The notes: generated from the sequence alone by a model not told the origin. A stretch of 50,289 nt of DNA from an uncultured Bdellovibrionales bacterium (GCA_938001965.1 CALLBC010000201.1:1-50289), one strand, 5' to 3'. Positions 30,960 to 40,821 are shown, counted from the first letter of the stretch. Made by a program: numbers and translations.

Positions 30960-31613
30960 ATGGAAACAATTAAAATTAATGAGATTTTTTATAGTATTCA
31001 GGGTGAATCCACATATGCGGGCTACCCAACTGTATTTATTCGTACGTCTGGATGCCATTTAAGGTGCACGTACTGTGACACCAAATATGCTTATAATGAT
31101 GGTGAACTTCTTTCTGTTGAAGAAATTATAAAAAAAGTTCAAAGCTATAACCCTGCATATGTTTGCGTTACTGGTGGCGAGCCTCTACTGCAAAAAAATA
31201 TTTATTTATTGCTAAACAAACTTTGTGATTTAAACCTTAATGTTTCTCTCGAAACTAGCGGCGACATTGACTGTAAAAATGTGGACCCTAGAGTTAAAAA
31301 AATCATTGATGTTAAAACTCCTGACAGTGGGGAACCCGACAAGTTTTCGGTAAACAACTTACCAAATAATTTAAGGCATCCTGTCAAGACTGAATATAAA
31401 TTTGTGATCTGTTCCAAAGATGATTTTGCCTGGGCTGAAGAGTTTTGCGTAAAACATGATTTATTTCGTTCTAGCACTGTTTTATACAGTCCATCATTTG
31501 AAAAAATAAATGAAAAATGGCTTGCAGAAAAAATAATTTCAAAAAACTCAAAAGCAAGGTTGCAATTACAACTACATAAGTATATTTGGAATCCTCATGT
31601 TACGGGTGTTTAA
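30960..31613 (+). CDS. queE: 7-carboxy-7-deazaguanine synthase (radical SAM)
   Basis: EIFYSIQGESTYAGYPTVFIRTSGCHLRCTYCDTKYAY; VTGGEPLLQ. Confidence 0.93.
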   Translation: METIKINEIFYSIQGESTYAGYPTVFIRTSGCHLRCTYCDTKYAYNDGELLSVEEIIKKVQSYNPAYVCVTGGEPLLQKNIYLLLNKLCDLNLNVSLETSGDIDCKNVDPRVKKIIDVKTPDSGEPDKFSVNNLPNNLRHPVKTEYKFVICSKDDFAWAEEFCVKHDLFRSSTVLYSPSFEKINEKWLAEKIISKNSKARLQLQLHKYIWNPHVTGV

Positions 31614-31651
31614 ATAAAAACATCTTTAAATAATTCTTACGGGGGAAAAAC

Positions 31652-31948
31652 TTGGAACTAAACTACAATCAATCAGATAACCTATTTGTTGCAAACCTAA
31701 ATGCTGTAAGCCTAGAGAAATTAGTAAAAAGTAAATTAGAAATTTTATTTAAACAAAGAGAAGAAGCCGAAGTTCAAATTAACGGTTTATACTCTATTGT
31801 TATGGAACAAGTTGAAAAACCATTAATCGAGCTATCGCTTAGATCATTTAAAGGCAATCAAGTTAAAACTGCCCAAATGCTTGGTATCAATCGTAACACT
31901 CTTAAGAAAAAGATTGATAACTACCAAATTAAAGCTAAAAATAAATAA
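31652..31948 (+). CDS. Fis-family DNA-binding protein
   Basis: VEKPLIELSLRSFKGNQVKTAQMLGINRNTLKKKI is a Fis-type HTH; TTG start preceded by ACGGGGG. Confidence 0.85.
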   Translation: MELNYNQSDNLFVANLNAVSLEKLVKSKLEILFKQREEAEVQINGLYSIVMEQVEKPLIELSLRSFKGNQVKTAQMLGINRNTLKKKIDNYQIKAKNK

Positions 31949-32050
31949 CACATATTTTAAAACAACAAGATCTATACATCAGCGGGCTCTTTTCTAATTT
32001 GCACCTATGCCAGGACTCGCATTTTTTAAAATTGTAACTCTAAAAATAGG

Positions 32051-33502
32051 ATGTTCATGGACTTACGAAAAGTTCCTCCTCAAAATATTGAGGCTGAAAG
32101 ATCTGTGCTTGGCGGGCTTTTGCTTGACCAGGAAGCATGGGATGAAATTGCAGATATTATATCTGAGGAAGACTTTTATAAGCCTGCTCACCGAAAAATC
32201 TTTGCGTCTGTTAAAGATTTAAACCAAAAAAATGAGCCCACTGACCTGGTAACGGTTTCAAACCATTTAATGTCTAGCAATGAGCTTGATGCTATTGGGG
32301 GCCCAGCCTATCTCGCTGAAGTAATGGACCATACACCTTCTTCAGCTAATATTAGTAATTACGCTAAGATTGTTCGTGATAAGTTTTTATTGCGTCGCCT
32401 AATTAAATTAAATCAAAACCTCTCTGAAAAAGCATTTTCTCAAGATTTTGAAGATGTGAATTCATTTATGGATGAATGTGAAGCAGAGATTTTTGCCTTA
32501 ACAGAGCAAAAAGCTATGACTGGCCTGGTTTCTTCCAGCGACCTTATTAAAGTCAGTATTGAAAAACTCGAGCAGCTCCATGCCCAAAAAGGCCAACTCA
32601 CAGGAGTTCCAAGCGGCTTTACTGTTATGGATAGTATGACTGCAGGGTTTCAGCCTGGCGAACTTACTATCATCGCTGCACGTCCTTCTATGGGTAAAAC
32701 GGCATTTAGTTTAAACTGTGCCTTGCATGCCGCTTTGAGAGAAAAAAAGAGTGTTGCATATTTCTCAGTTGAGATGGGTAAAGAGTCCGTAATGATGAGA
32801 ATGCTTGCTATCGAAGCCAAAATTAAACTCTCAGATATGAGGGTTGGTTCATTAGATAACAAAGCTTGGTCACGCCTAATCACTACAGCTGCAACTCTCA
32901 GTGAAGCAAAATTGTTTATTGATGATACTTCTGGAATTAGCCCTTTTGAAATTCGAGCTAAAGCACGACGACTAAAAGCTAAGCATGGCTTAGATATGAT
33001 AATGATTGATTATATGCAGCTTATGAGCTTAAAACAGCGCGTTGAAAGTAGGGAGCGAGAAGTTTCAGAAATTTCAAAAACCTTAAAAGCTGTTGCCAAG
33101 GAATTAGCTGTGCCAGTTCTTTCTTTAGCTCAGCTTAACCGTGGTGTTGAGGGACGTGCTGACCGCAGACCAATGCTTTCAGATCTTCGTGAATCTGGTT
33201 CAATCGAGCAGGATGCTGATATTATTATGATGCTTTATCGAGAAGATTATTATGACCGCGATAACCCTGACATTAAAGGACAAGCTGAAGTTATTATCGG
33301 AAAGCAAAGAAACGGACCAACTGGTGTTGTTAAGCTGCGCTGGATTCCTGAATATGGTATTTTTGCAAACCAAATTGAGCAGTCAAATGGTCCAAAACCA
33401 CCTTCTCCTAATGGGCCTCCACAACAATTCAACAACAAAGGTCCACAAAACTTTGCTCCAAATGTAAAGCCTATTAGCAAAAATTTTGCACCAGGATCTT
33501 AA
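32051..33502 (+). CDS. dnaB: replicative DNA helicase with Pro/Asn-rich C-terminal tail
   Basis: VPPQNIEAERSVLGGLLLD; IIAARPSMGKTAF; QNFAP tail. Confidence 0.97.
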   Translation: MFMDLRKVPPQNIEAERSVLGGLLLDQEAWDEIADIISEEDFYKPAHRKIFASVKDLNQKNEPTDLVTVSNHLMSSNELDAIGGPAYLAEVMDHTPSSANISNYAKIVRDKFLLRRLIKLNQNLSEKAFSQDFEDVNSFMDECEAEIFALTEQKAMTGLVSSSDLIKVSIEKLEQLHAQKGQLTGVPSGFTVMDSMTAGFQPGELTIIAARPSMGKTAFSLNCALHAALREKKSVAYFSVEMGKESVMMRMLAIEAKIKLSDMRVGSLDNKAWSRLITTAATLSEAKLFIDDTSGISPFEIRAKARRLKAKHGLDMIMIDYMQLMSLKQRVESREREVSEISKTLKAVAKELAVPVLSLAQLNRGVEGRADRRPMLSDLRESGSIEQDADIIMMLYREDYYDRDNPDIKGQAEVIIGKQRNGPTGVVKLRWIPEYGIFANQIEQSNGPKPPSPNGPPQQFNNKGPQNFAPNVKPISKNFAPGS

Positions 33503-33767
33503 TATTATTATTTAATCACTTATTTTTATGCTTAATAGCAATTTAAAATCTTCAAGACATAGTCTTGGATTAACTCAATATATTAAGTCACTTAAGTCAC
33601 CCTTGGCAGGCGAGCAGTACTCACTATTTTTAATAACTTTAGTCGAGATATATTTTATTTATTGAATCAAAAGAAAAGCTATTGTTTGATTTACTTTATA
33701 GAGCATAACGCTAATCGCAAAACACAAACGTTTTGTTACAATAAGTAAACTTCCACGAGGGAATGTA

Positions 33768-33962
33768 ATGAGCGGTCAAGATTTATTTGAAGTATTAGTT
33801 GATTCTACTGGATTAAACGGTTCTGGTATCCGCAATGAAGTGCTCTCATTACTTAAAAGCAACAACCTCGGCATTGAGGATTTAAATTTAAACGTACTTA
33901 GAGAATTAATGGCAGATTACCTACTTGATAATCTACCAAATATTAATAGTAAGCTATTCTAA
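33768..33962 (+). CDS. hypothetical small protein
   Basis: 64 aa, good SD (ACGAGGGAATGT), stop overlaps the rplI stop on the opposite strand. Confidence 0.65.
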   Translation: MSGQDLFEVLVDSTGLNGSGIRNEVLSLLKSNNLGIEDLNLNVLRELMADYLLDNLPNINSKLF

Positions 33963-34402
33963 ATCTTCTCTACAACAACAGCGATTTCACCTTTTAAGCT
34001 ATCACCTAGTTTTATTTCAGCCTTATATTGACCCAACATTTTAATTGGCTCTTCAAGTACTATATCTTTTTTGTCTACTTCAAAACCAATTTTAGATAGC
34101 TCTTTAGAAATCTCAAGAGGAGTGATCGAGCCAAATAACTTGTCTTCTTCACTAGCTTGCATCTTAAAACTTACAGTTTTTCCTGAAATTTCACTTACTA
34201 ACTTTTCACGGTCTGCATGAGCCTTTTTCATTTTAACTTCAGATAGTTTTTGTAAGTGGGTCCACTCTTTTACTTTTCCTTCAGTAGCTAATAGCGCTAA
34301 CTTTCTTGGAAATAAAAAGTTTCTTGCATAACCAGGAGAAACATTTACTAGATCTCCAACTTTACCTAGATCCTTTACATCTTTTTGTAACATTACCTTC
34401 AT
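33959..34402 (-). CDS. rplI: 50S ribosomal protein L9
   Basis: MKVMLQKDVKDLGKVGDLVNVSPGYARNFLFPRKLAL. Confidence 0.97.
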   Translation of the reverse strand: MKVMLQKDVKDLGKVGDLVNVSPGYARNFLFPRKLALLATEGKVKEWTHLQKLSEVKMKKAHADREKLVSEISGKTVSFKMQASEEDKLFGSITPLEISKELSKIGFEVDKKDIVLEEPIKMLGQYKAEIKLGDSLKGEIAVVVEKI

Positions 34403-35310
34403 AATCCGCTCCTCTCCTTTACTTGAGTTGCTTTTCTTAAAAAACGACCTCTAAAATTAAACCAATAGTCCAATACGCCAATTATAACTGTAACAAAGGG
34501 CAATTGAACAACCATACATAAAACCATAATTACTTTTGTGAACATTCCAACTTTAAATACTTCAAAAAAGTTAAATAAAATTGCAAAACCCTGAAAAAAG
34601 TAAGCAATAACACAAACATTTAACACATTAAGAGCTATTAGCTTTAGCAGTGGCAACTTAAAGTCTATAAATGCCAAAGCCAAGCTAGCAATAAACACCC
34701 AAACTAAGTAGTCAGGCACTTTAAAATAACTTAGGCGCCCCGTAAGAGAAGACTTTTGTTTATAAAATAGTTTTAAAACAGACTTCTCAAAAATTACTGA
34801 TACAAATAAAGCTAAGGCAAATACAGCGCAAACAATAGATGGAACCTGATAAGATATTAAACTAATATCCTTTTGAGCTACCAAAGCACTTTCATCAAAT
34901 AGGCCTTTGTTTGTTAGCTCTATCATTCCCCACGTTAAAGCATCTTGTATTATTTTCCAATCCAACTGACCAAGCTGAATAAAAACCATAGATATAACTA
35001 GATATACAAAAGACACAATCCCAACAGCTGTTAAACCACTTTTAAACAAGCTCATTGTTGATTTAAACTCTGTTTGAAAAATTCCAACCAATAAAGCTAA
35101 TGTTAAATAAATCATACAAAGAGCTGGACTAACAAAATAAAGCGCAGCTCCAGCTATTAAAGCTGGAATGTACTTATAGTTCTCTGGCAGCTTTATTTGG
35201 TATGCATTAATAAATATACCAGAAAATAACAAGCCAAAGGGAATTGTTAGTAATGACACCAACCAAGCAAATATATGCCTTGAAGGTGATGTCTTAGCCT
35301 CTGTGTTCAT
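34399..35310 (-). CDS. polytopic membrane protein (DUF2232-like)
   Basis: Many hydrophobic helices; located between rpsF and rplI; ATGA overlap with rplI. Confidence 0.65.
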   Translation of the reverse strand: MNTEAKTSPSRHIFAWLVSLLTIPFGLLFSGIFINAYQIKLPENYKYIPALIAGAALYFVSPALCMIYLTLALLVGIFQTEFKSTMSLFKSGLTAVGIVSFVYLVISMVFIQLGQLDWKIIQDALTWGMIELTNKGLFDESALVAQKDISLISYQVPSIVCAVFALALFVSVIFEKSVLKLFYKQKSSLTGRLSYFKVPDYLVWVFIASLALAFIDFKLPLLKLIALNVLNVCVIAYFFQGFAILFNFFEVFKVGMFTKVIMVLCMVVQLPFVTVIIGVLDYWFNFRGRFLRKATQVKERSGL

Positions 35311-35313
35311 TTT

Positions 35314-35808
35314 TTAATCCCTAGATTCTCTTGGTTCCCTAGAATCTCTAGACGGTCTTGACGAGCGAGAAGCATTCTTTTTTGCAATCTTAGCTTCTTT
35401 TTCTTTTTCTCTTTCAATTGAGCTATTGATAATTTCTCTGTAATTCTCGATATGTTTCGCTAGTGTTGTGCGGTCATCTAGTTTTTTATGAAAAAACCTT
35501 AGAACTTTTTCGTTAATTCTCATTGTTCTCTCAAGTTCAGCAATTGCCTCAGCTTTAGCCTCAAATGTAGAGTGAAAATAGATACCCATACGAGTTTTAT
35601 CAATTTGGTTGGCTAATCGTCTTTTGCCCCAAGTGTCTACATGGTTATACTCACCCTCGTAACTACTTAAAATTTCTTTGTTTTTTTGGAAAAACTTCTT
35701 TTGATCTTCTTCAGTCATTTCTGGGTGAAGAATAATAATTGATTCATACTTACGTTTTGGTCTTGGTACATTCAGTTCCACGTTATCTTCCTTATGGTAA
35801 TTGCCCAA
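35314..35808 (-). CDS. rpsF: 30S ribosomal protein S6 with Ser/Arg/Asp-rich C-terminal tail
   Basis: YESIIILHPEMTEEDQKKFFQ ... TWGKRRLANQIDKTRMGIYFHSTFEA. Confidence 0.95.
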   Translation of the reverse strand: MGNYHKEDNVELNVPRPKRKYESIIILHPEMTEEDQKKFFQKNKEILSSYEGEYNHVDTWGKRRLANQIDKTRMGIYFHSTFEAKAEAIAELERTMRINEKVLRFFHKKLDDRTTLAKHIENYREIINSSIEREKEKEAKIAKKNASRSSRPSRDSREPRESRD

Positions 35809-35915
35809 ATATAATTATTTGAGCAAGGATAAGGCACATTGTTAACATGACACGCCCCTGAGAACAACTTATTTTTGGCCTCCTAAATTTACTTTAATTT
35901 GCGTATAGTTACCTC

Positions 35916-36608
35916 ATGACCATCTATCTACACATTACAGAAGGCCCTCTAAAAGGCTTTAAAATCAGGGTTAAAAATGGCCTTACCCTTGGCGGAGCCA
36001 AAAGCAAGGTGAATTTAAAAGATAAGTATGTGTCAGATATACATGCCAGAATACTAATTGATGAAAATCATCAGTTTATTATTAAAGACGAAGGCTCAGA
36101 GACTGGCACTTATTACAATGGGGTCCGCATTCTTAAGAAGCCTTTAACTGGTGGTGATCAAATTAAAATTGGCCGTTCTGTTTTCGAAGTGAATGTTACA
36201 AGAGACACCCCAACAAAAAACAACAAAAACACAGACTTTTGGTCAGATCTAATTAAAAATAAATACCGAAATATATCACAAAAACCTGATGGAAAGCCGA
36301 TAAGCTTACAAAGCATGGCTCCCATAATTAAACTACACTTTATTAAGGGGCTACAGCTTGAAACCGAGTGGCACATTGGGTATGGGCCACGCATTATTGG
36401 CAGCGAAAGTACGGACTTAAAAATTATGGAAAAAAATGCACCCGCAATCTGTTTTGAACTAATACCCTCTAAAAAAGGGGTTTTATTTCAGACTCTTCAT
36501 AAAAACATTGTGACTGTTAATGGTAAATCTAAAAAACAACATATTTTAAAACAAGATGATTTAATAAAAATTTTCGACAGTGAAATCAAGGTTAGCTTAA
36601 TTCAATGA
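35916..36608 (+). CDS. FHA-domain protein, possibly two FHA modules
   Basis: LKDKYVSDIHARILIDENHQFIIKDEGSETGTYYNGVRI; second half GPRIIGSESTDLKI ... VTVNGKSKKQHILKQDDLIKI. Confidence 0.88.
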   Translation: MTIYLHITEGPLKGFKIRVKNGLTLGGAKSKVNLKDKYVSDIHARILIDENHQFIIKDEGSETGTYYNGVRILKKPLTGGDQIKIGRSVFEVNVTRDTPTKNNKNTDFWSDLIKNKYRNISQKPDGKPISLQSMAPIIKLHFIKGLQLETEWHIGYGPRIIGSESTDLKIMEKNAPAICFELIPSKKGVLFQTLHKNIVTVNGKSKKQHILKQDDLIKIFDSEIKVSLIQ

Positions 36609-37480
36609 AAGATATAATTACTCGCAAAGGAACATTCACTAGCTTTGATGGAACCGAAATTTACTATGAAGTGCGCGGCGAGGGAAAACCTATTGTATTT
36701 GCTTACGGCATAGCCTGCTTAATTAATCATTGGCATCATCAAGTAAAGTACTTTTCTCAAGAGTACCAAACTATTGTCTTTGATTACCGTGGTCACCATA
36801 AGTCACAAGTTCCTAGTGACCCAGAAAAATTAAGCATGGACGATCTTGCCCAAGATATAGTGGAGCTTTTAAAGCATTTAAAAATTAAACAGGCCCATTT
36901 TTGCGGTCATAGCTTTGGAGTTCCTGTTTTATTAAATGCATATAGCTTAAATCCAAAAATGTTTAGTAGCCTAATGTTACTAAATGGGTTTTCAACTAAC
37001 CCCTTTGCCGGGATGTTTGGTACTGATGTTACGCAATATGTTTTTAACGCTCTTAAAACCTTGCAAGAGTATGTTCCAGACACTACGCACTTCTTGTGGA
37101 AGAAATTGCTTGATAGCCAAATTGCAGCAATCCTTCTCAGTCTTGCTGGCGGTTTTAATTTAAATTTAACTGAATTTAAAGATATTGAAGCGTATGTGAA
37201 GGGCCTATCTAACCTACCATTAGACTCCTTAATTAAGATGTTTGAACATATGGTTGAGTACGATGGGTCAGAGGTTTTAAAAACGATTACTCACCCTACA
37301 TTCGTTCTTGGTGGCGCGAAAGATCTAGTTACGCCGTTACGACATCAACTTAAACTTCATAAGGCTATTAAAGGTAGTCAGTTTGTCAAAGTCCCTTACG
37401 GAACACACTGTACACAACTAGATTTACCTGATTTCGTTAATTTAAAAATAGAAAAGTTTATAAAAGAATTTTCAAGTTAA
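36605..37480 (+). CDS. alpha/beta hydrolase
   Basis: FDGTEIYYEVRGEGKPIVF; FCGHSFGVPVLL nucleophile elbow; ATGA overlap with the FHA gene. Confidence 0.92.
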   Translation: MKDIITRKGTFTSFDGTEIYYEVRGEGKPIVFAYGIACLINHWHHQVKYFSQEYQTIVFDYRGHHKSQVPSDPEKLSMDDLAQDIVELLKHLKIKQAHFCGHSFGVPVLLNAYSLNPKMFSSLMLLNGFSTNPFAGMFGTDVTQYVFNALKTLQEYVPDTTHFLWKKLLDSQIAAILLSLAGGFNLNLTEFKDIEAYVKGLSNLPLDSLIKMFEHMVEYDGSEVLKTITHPTFVLGGAKDLVTPLRHQLKLHKAIKGSQFVKVPYGTHCTQLDLPDFVNLKIEKFIKEFSS

Positions 37481-37485
37481 ATATT

Positions 37486-37686
37486 TTAGGCTGACTTCTC
37501 ATTACTATAATCAAATAAACTCAATTGAACAGGACTCTCTTTTTCTTTAACTACTGAATATTGATTTAACTCGCTAATAGCAGCCTCTTGAAATAGATGT
37601 TTCAAAAAAGCCTTCTTTGTTTCAAAGGAGGCTTCTTTCTTGAAACCTAAATCATCCATTAATTCACCAAATGATTTTACGTCCAT
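37486..37686 (-). CDS. 66-aa protein with C-terminal consensus beta-clamp-binding motif QLSLF
   Basis: ...VVKEKESPVQLSLFDYSNEKSA; SD AGGGGG upstream of ATG. Confidence 0.75.
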   Translation of the reverse strand: MDVKSFGELMDDLGFKKEASFETKKAFLKHLFQEAAISELNQYSVVKEKESPVQLSLFDYSNEKSA

Positions 37687-37948
37687 ATTGCCCCCTTTAA
37701 GTCTGCTTCTAATAAAAAATTTAAAGTCATGGTTGTTTATCGACTAAAACAAACTTGCTCTAAACTTTTATATTTATTACTTTTGATGCCTACTTTTGGT
37801 GCTATTTTGAACTGGAATCACTTAAGGTGCTTAACTACTATTAAGAGTATTAATAATGTCTTTATGGTTAAGAGCTTTTTACTATATTTAGCTAAGACTG
37901 TGCGCGTTAGCCCCTAGGTCTAGCAGCTTATATACACTGTCCCCAAGG

Positions 37949-37957
37949 TTATCCACA
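37949..37957 (+). promoter_or_regulatory. DnaA box
   Basis: Perfect TTATCCACA. Confidence 0.7.
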
Positions 37958-37967
37958 AAATTTGTTG

Positions 37968-37976
37968 TTTTCCACT
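37968..37976 (+). promoter_or_regulatory. possible degenerate DnaA box
   Basis: TTTTCCACT, between the two perfect boxes and in the same orientation. Confidence 0.3.
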
Positions 37977-37979
37977 TAG

Positions 37980-37988
37980 TTATCCACA
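37980..37988 (+). promoter_or_regulatory. DnaA box
   Basis: Perfect TTATCCACA, same orientation as the box at 37949. Confidence 0.7.
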
Positions 37989-38064
37989 AAATAATTTAAG
38001 AATTTCAGAGTTCACTAAATTTAAGATCTCTAAAATAAGAACCTATTTTATCAGTTATAAGCAA

Positions 38065-38078
38065 TTCTTTGCAAAGAA
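38065..38078. repeat. 14-bp perfect palindrome
   Basis: TTCTTTGCAAAGAA. Confidence 0.85.
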
Positions 38079-38099
38079 CTGCAAAATTATATTGCAGTA

Positions 38100-38873
38100 T
38101 TACTTGCGACTTTTAAGTGATGAGATCGCAAATTCTCTATTCATAACAGCTATATTTTCAATACTGATTTCTTTCGGACAGGCCGCTTCACAAGCCCCTG
38201 TATTTGTACAGGCTCCGAAAGCTTCGCTATCCATTTGGGCTACCATACTATTAGCTCTTGAGATTCTTTCAGCTTGGCCTTGAGGTATAGCCGCCAGGTG
38301 GGAGAGCTTTGCAGAGGTAAATAAGCTCGCCGATGCATTTTTACAAGCTGCCACACAAGCTCCACAACCGATACAGGCTGCTGAGTTAAAAGCTTCATCA
38401 GCTTCAGCCTTACCAATTGGCATTGCATTAGCATCAACCGCATTTCCAGTATTTGTTGAAATATAACCGCCAGCCTCAATAATTCTATCAAAGGCACTTC
38501 TATCAACAATTAAATCTCTAATAACCGGAAAGGCCTTTGCTCTAAATGGCTCAATTGCAATTGTATCCCCGTCTTTAAATCTACGCATATGTAACTGACA
38601 AGTTGTAGTTCCTTTATCGGGACCATGTGGCTCACCATTAATAACTAAAGAGCAAGTTCCGCAAATTCCTTCTCTACAATCATGATCAAACTCAATTGGC
38701 TCTTGGCCGTTCGATATTAAATCTTCATTCATAACATCTAACATCTCTAAAAAAGACATGTCCGTTGAAATTCCATTGGCATCATAGTTCAAAAAGTGGC
38801 CGCTATCATTAGGCCCTTTTTGTTTCCATACTTTTAACTTCAGATTTAAATTTTTTCCGCCTGCACCAGCCAT
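38100..38873 (-). CDS. sdhB: succinate dehydrogenase/fumarate reductase iron-sulfur subunit
   Basis: [48 protein letters not shown]. Confidence 0.97.
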   Translation of the reverse strand: MAGAGGKNLNLKLKVWKQKGPNDSGHFLNYDANGISTDMSFLEMLDVMNEDLISNGQEPIEFDHDCREGICGTCSLVINGEPHGPDKGTTTCQLHMRRFKDGDTIAIEPFRAKAFPVIRDLIVDRSAFDRIIEAGGYISTNTGNAVDANAMPIGKAEADEAFNSAACIGCGACVAACKNASASLFTSAKLSHLAAIPQGQAERISRANSMVAQMDSEAFGACTNTGACEAACPKEISIENIAVMNREFAISSLKSRK

Positions 38874-38882
38874 AATATATCC

Positions 38883-40805
38883 TTATTTATAACTTCTGTT
38901 TGCTAATTTTACATATTCAAATTTTAAAGGTTCTTTATTTTCAACCCAGTCTAGTTTTTCTTCAGACTTTAACTCCCAGGCAGAAACATGACAAAAATCT
39001 TCATCATTTCTTTTTGCTTCATTTTCTGGGGTTTGGTGTTCCTCTCTAAAGTGACCACCGCAAGACTCCTCTCTGTTAAGAGCATCTCTTGCCATTAATT
39101 CACCTAATTCTAAAAAGTCTGCTACACGACCAGCCTTTTCTAGCTCAGTATTCTTAAAATTGTTTTCACCAAGAACTCTTACATCTTTCCAAAACTCTTC
39201 ACGTAACTTTGGAATTTCTTCAATTGCTTTTTTAAGCCCTGTTGCGTTTCTAGACATACCAACATACTCCCACATAATATGCCCAAGCTTTTTATGGAAA
39301 TAATCAACTGACTTAGTGCCCTTTATATCTAAAAGTTTTTGTAAACTTTTTTCACACTTCTCTTTGCTCTTTTTAAAAGCCTCATGATTTGTATCAACGT
39401 CTGCAAGTTCAGTATTTGCAATGAAGTTTCCAAGTGTGTATGGAATAACAAAATACCCATCAGCCAGACCTTGCATTAATGCCGAAGCACCAAGACGATT
39501 TGATCCATGATCTGAAAAATTTGCTTCCCCTAAAACATGCAAGCCTGGAATAGAGCTTTGTAAGTTATAATCAACCCACAAGCCACCCATTGTATAATGA
39601 ACCGCTGGAAAAATTCTCATTGGTACTTTATATGGGTTTTCACCAGTTATTTTTTCATACATCTGGAATAGGTTTCCGTATTTATCTTTAATGGCGGCCT
39701 CGCCCTTTTTTTCAATAGCAGATTTAAAGTCTAAATAAACTGCCACGCCTGTAGGGCCAACACCACGACCTTCATCAACCCTAAACTTTGCTTGTCTCGA
39801 TGCCACATCTCTAGGGACTAAGTTACCAAAACTTGGATAAATTCTTTCTAAATAATAATCCCTTTCATTTTCAGGAATTTCATTGGGATGTCTTTTATCT
39901 CCCTTTTCTTTTGGAACCCAAACACGACCATCATTTCGTAATGACTCTGACATCAACGTCAGTTTTGATTGATAGTCTCCAGAAACAGGAACACATGTTG
40001 GGTGAATTTGAGTATAACAAGGGTTAGCAAAATATGCTCCTTTTTTATGACAACGCCATGACGCTGTAACATTGGAGTTCATTGCATTCGTTGACAAGTA
40101 AAATACATTTCCATAGCCGCCAGTACATAACAATACGGCATCAGCACTATGCGATTCTATTTCGCCAGTAGTTAAGTTTCTAACTGTAATTCCTCTTGCA
40201 ACACCGTCTACTAAAACTAAATCTAACATTTCTCTGCGCGCAAAAATTTCAATCTTTTTATTTGCAGACTGCTTCATCATTCCGGCGTACGCACCAAGCA
40301 ATAACTGCTGTCCAGTTTGACCCTTAGCATAGAATGTTCTCGAAACCTGTGCTCCACCAAAAGATCTATTCGATAAAGTCCCGCCATACTCTCTGGCGAA
40401 GGGAACACCTTGGGCAACACACTGGTCAATAATATTATTAGAAACCTGCGCTAGACGATAAACATTAGACTCTCTTGACCTAAAGTCCCCGCCTTTTACA
40501 GTGTCATAAAACAACCTAAAAACTGAATCCCCATCATTTGGATAGTTTTTGGCAGCGTTTATTCCACCTTGAGCTGCAATCGAGTGAGCTCTTCTTGGAG
40601 AGTCTTGAATACAAAAACTTTTAACATTATAACCAAGCTCGGCAAGTGTTGATGCCGCTGAAGCACCTGCCAAACCCGTTCCCACAATTATTACACTGTG
40701 TTTTGTTTTATTCGCAGGGTTCACAAGCTTCATATTAAACTTATGACTTTGCCATCTTTCTTCTATTGGGCCCGTTGGCTCATTTGAACTAAGTTCTTTT
40801 GACAT
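38883..40805 (-). CDS. sdhA: succinate dehydrogenase/fumarate reductase flavoprotein subunit
   Basis: [66 protein letters not shown]. Confidence 0.97.
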   Translation of the reverse strand: MSKELSSNEPTGPIEERWQSHKFNMKLVNPANKTKHSVIIVGTGLAGASAASTLAELGYNVKSFCIQDSPRRAHSIAAQGGINAAKNYPNDGDSVFRLFYDTVKGGDFRSRESNVYRLAQVSNNIIDQCVAQGVPFAREYGGTLSNRSFGGAQVSRTFYAKGQTGQQLLLGAYAGMMKQSANKKIEIFARREMLDLVLVDGVARGITVRNLTTGEIESHSADAVLLCTGGYGNVFYLSTNAMNSNVTASWRCHKKGAYFANPCYTQIHPTCVPVSGDYQSKLTLMSESLRNDGRVWVPKEKGDKRHPNEIPENERDYYLERIYPSFGNLVPRDVASRQAKFRVDEGRGVGPTGVAVYLDFKSAIEKKGEAAIKDKYGNLFQMYEKITGENPYKVPMRIFPAVHYTMGGLWVDYNLQSSIPGLHVLGEANFSDHGSNRLGASALMQGLADGYFVIPYTLGNFIANTELADVDTNHEAFKKSKEKCEKSLQKLLDIKGTKSVDYFHKKLGHIMWEYVGMSRNATGLKKAIEEIPKLREEFWKDVRVLGENNFKNTELEKAGRVADFLELGELMARDALNREESCGGHFREEHQTPENEAKRNDEDFCHVSAWELKSEEKLDWVENKEPLKFEYVKLANRSYK

Positions 40806-40821
40806 AATAAAAACCTTTTAA

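Noticed and set aside
33541-33580. Hairpin TTCAAGACATAGTCTTGGA as a dnaB terminator
   Set aside because: Short stem and no following U-tract.
37729-37917. 62-aa plus-strand ORF next to the DnaA-box region
   Set aside because: No SD and no convincing protein-like composition; treated as intergenic.
37920-38099. Calling this interval the chromosomal oriC
   Set aside because: Only two perfect DnaA boxes, no dnaA/dnaN/gyrB visible, and head-on sdhCAB orientation; GC skew would be needed.
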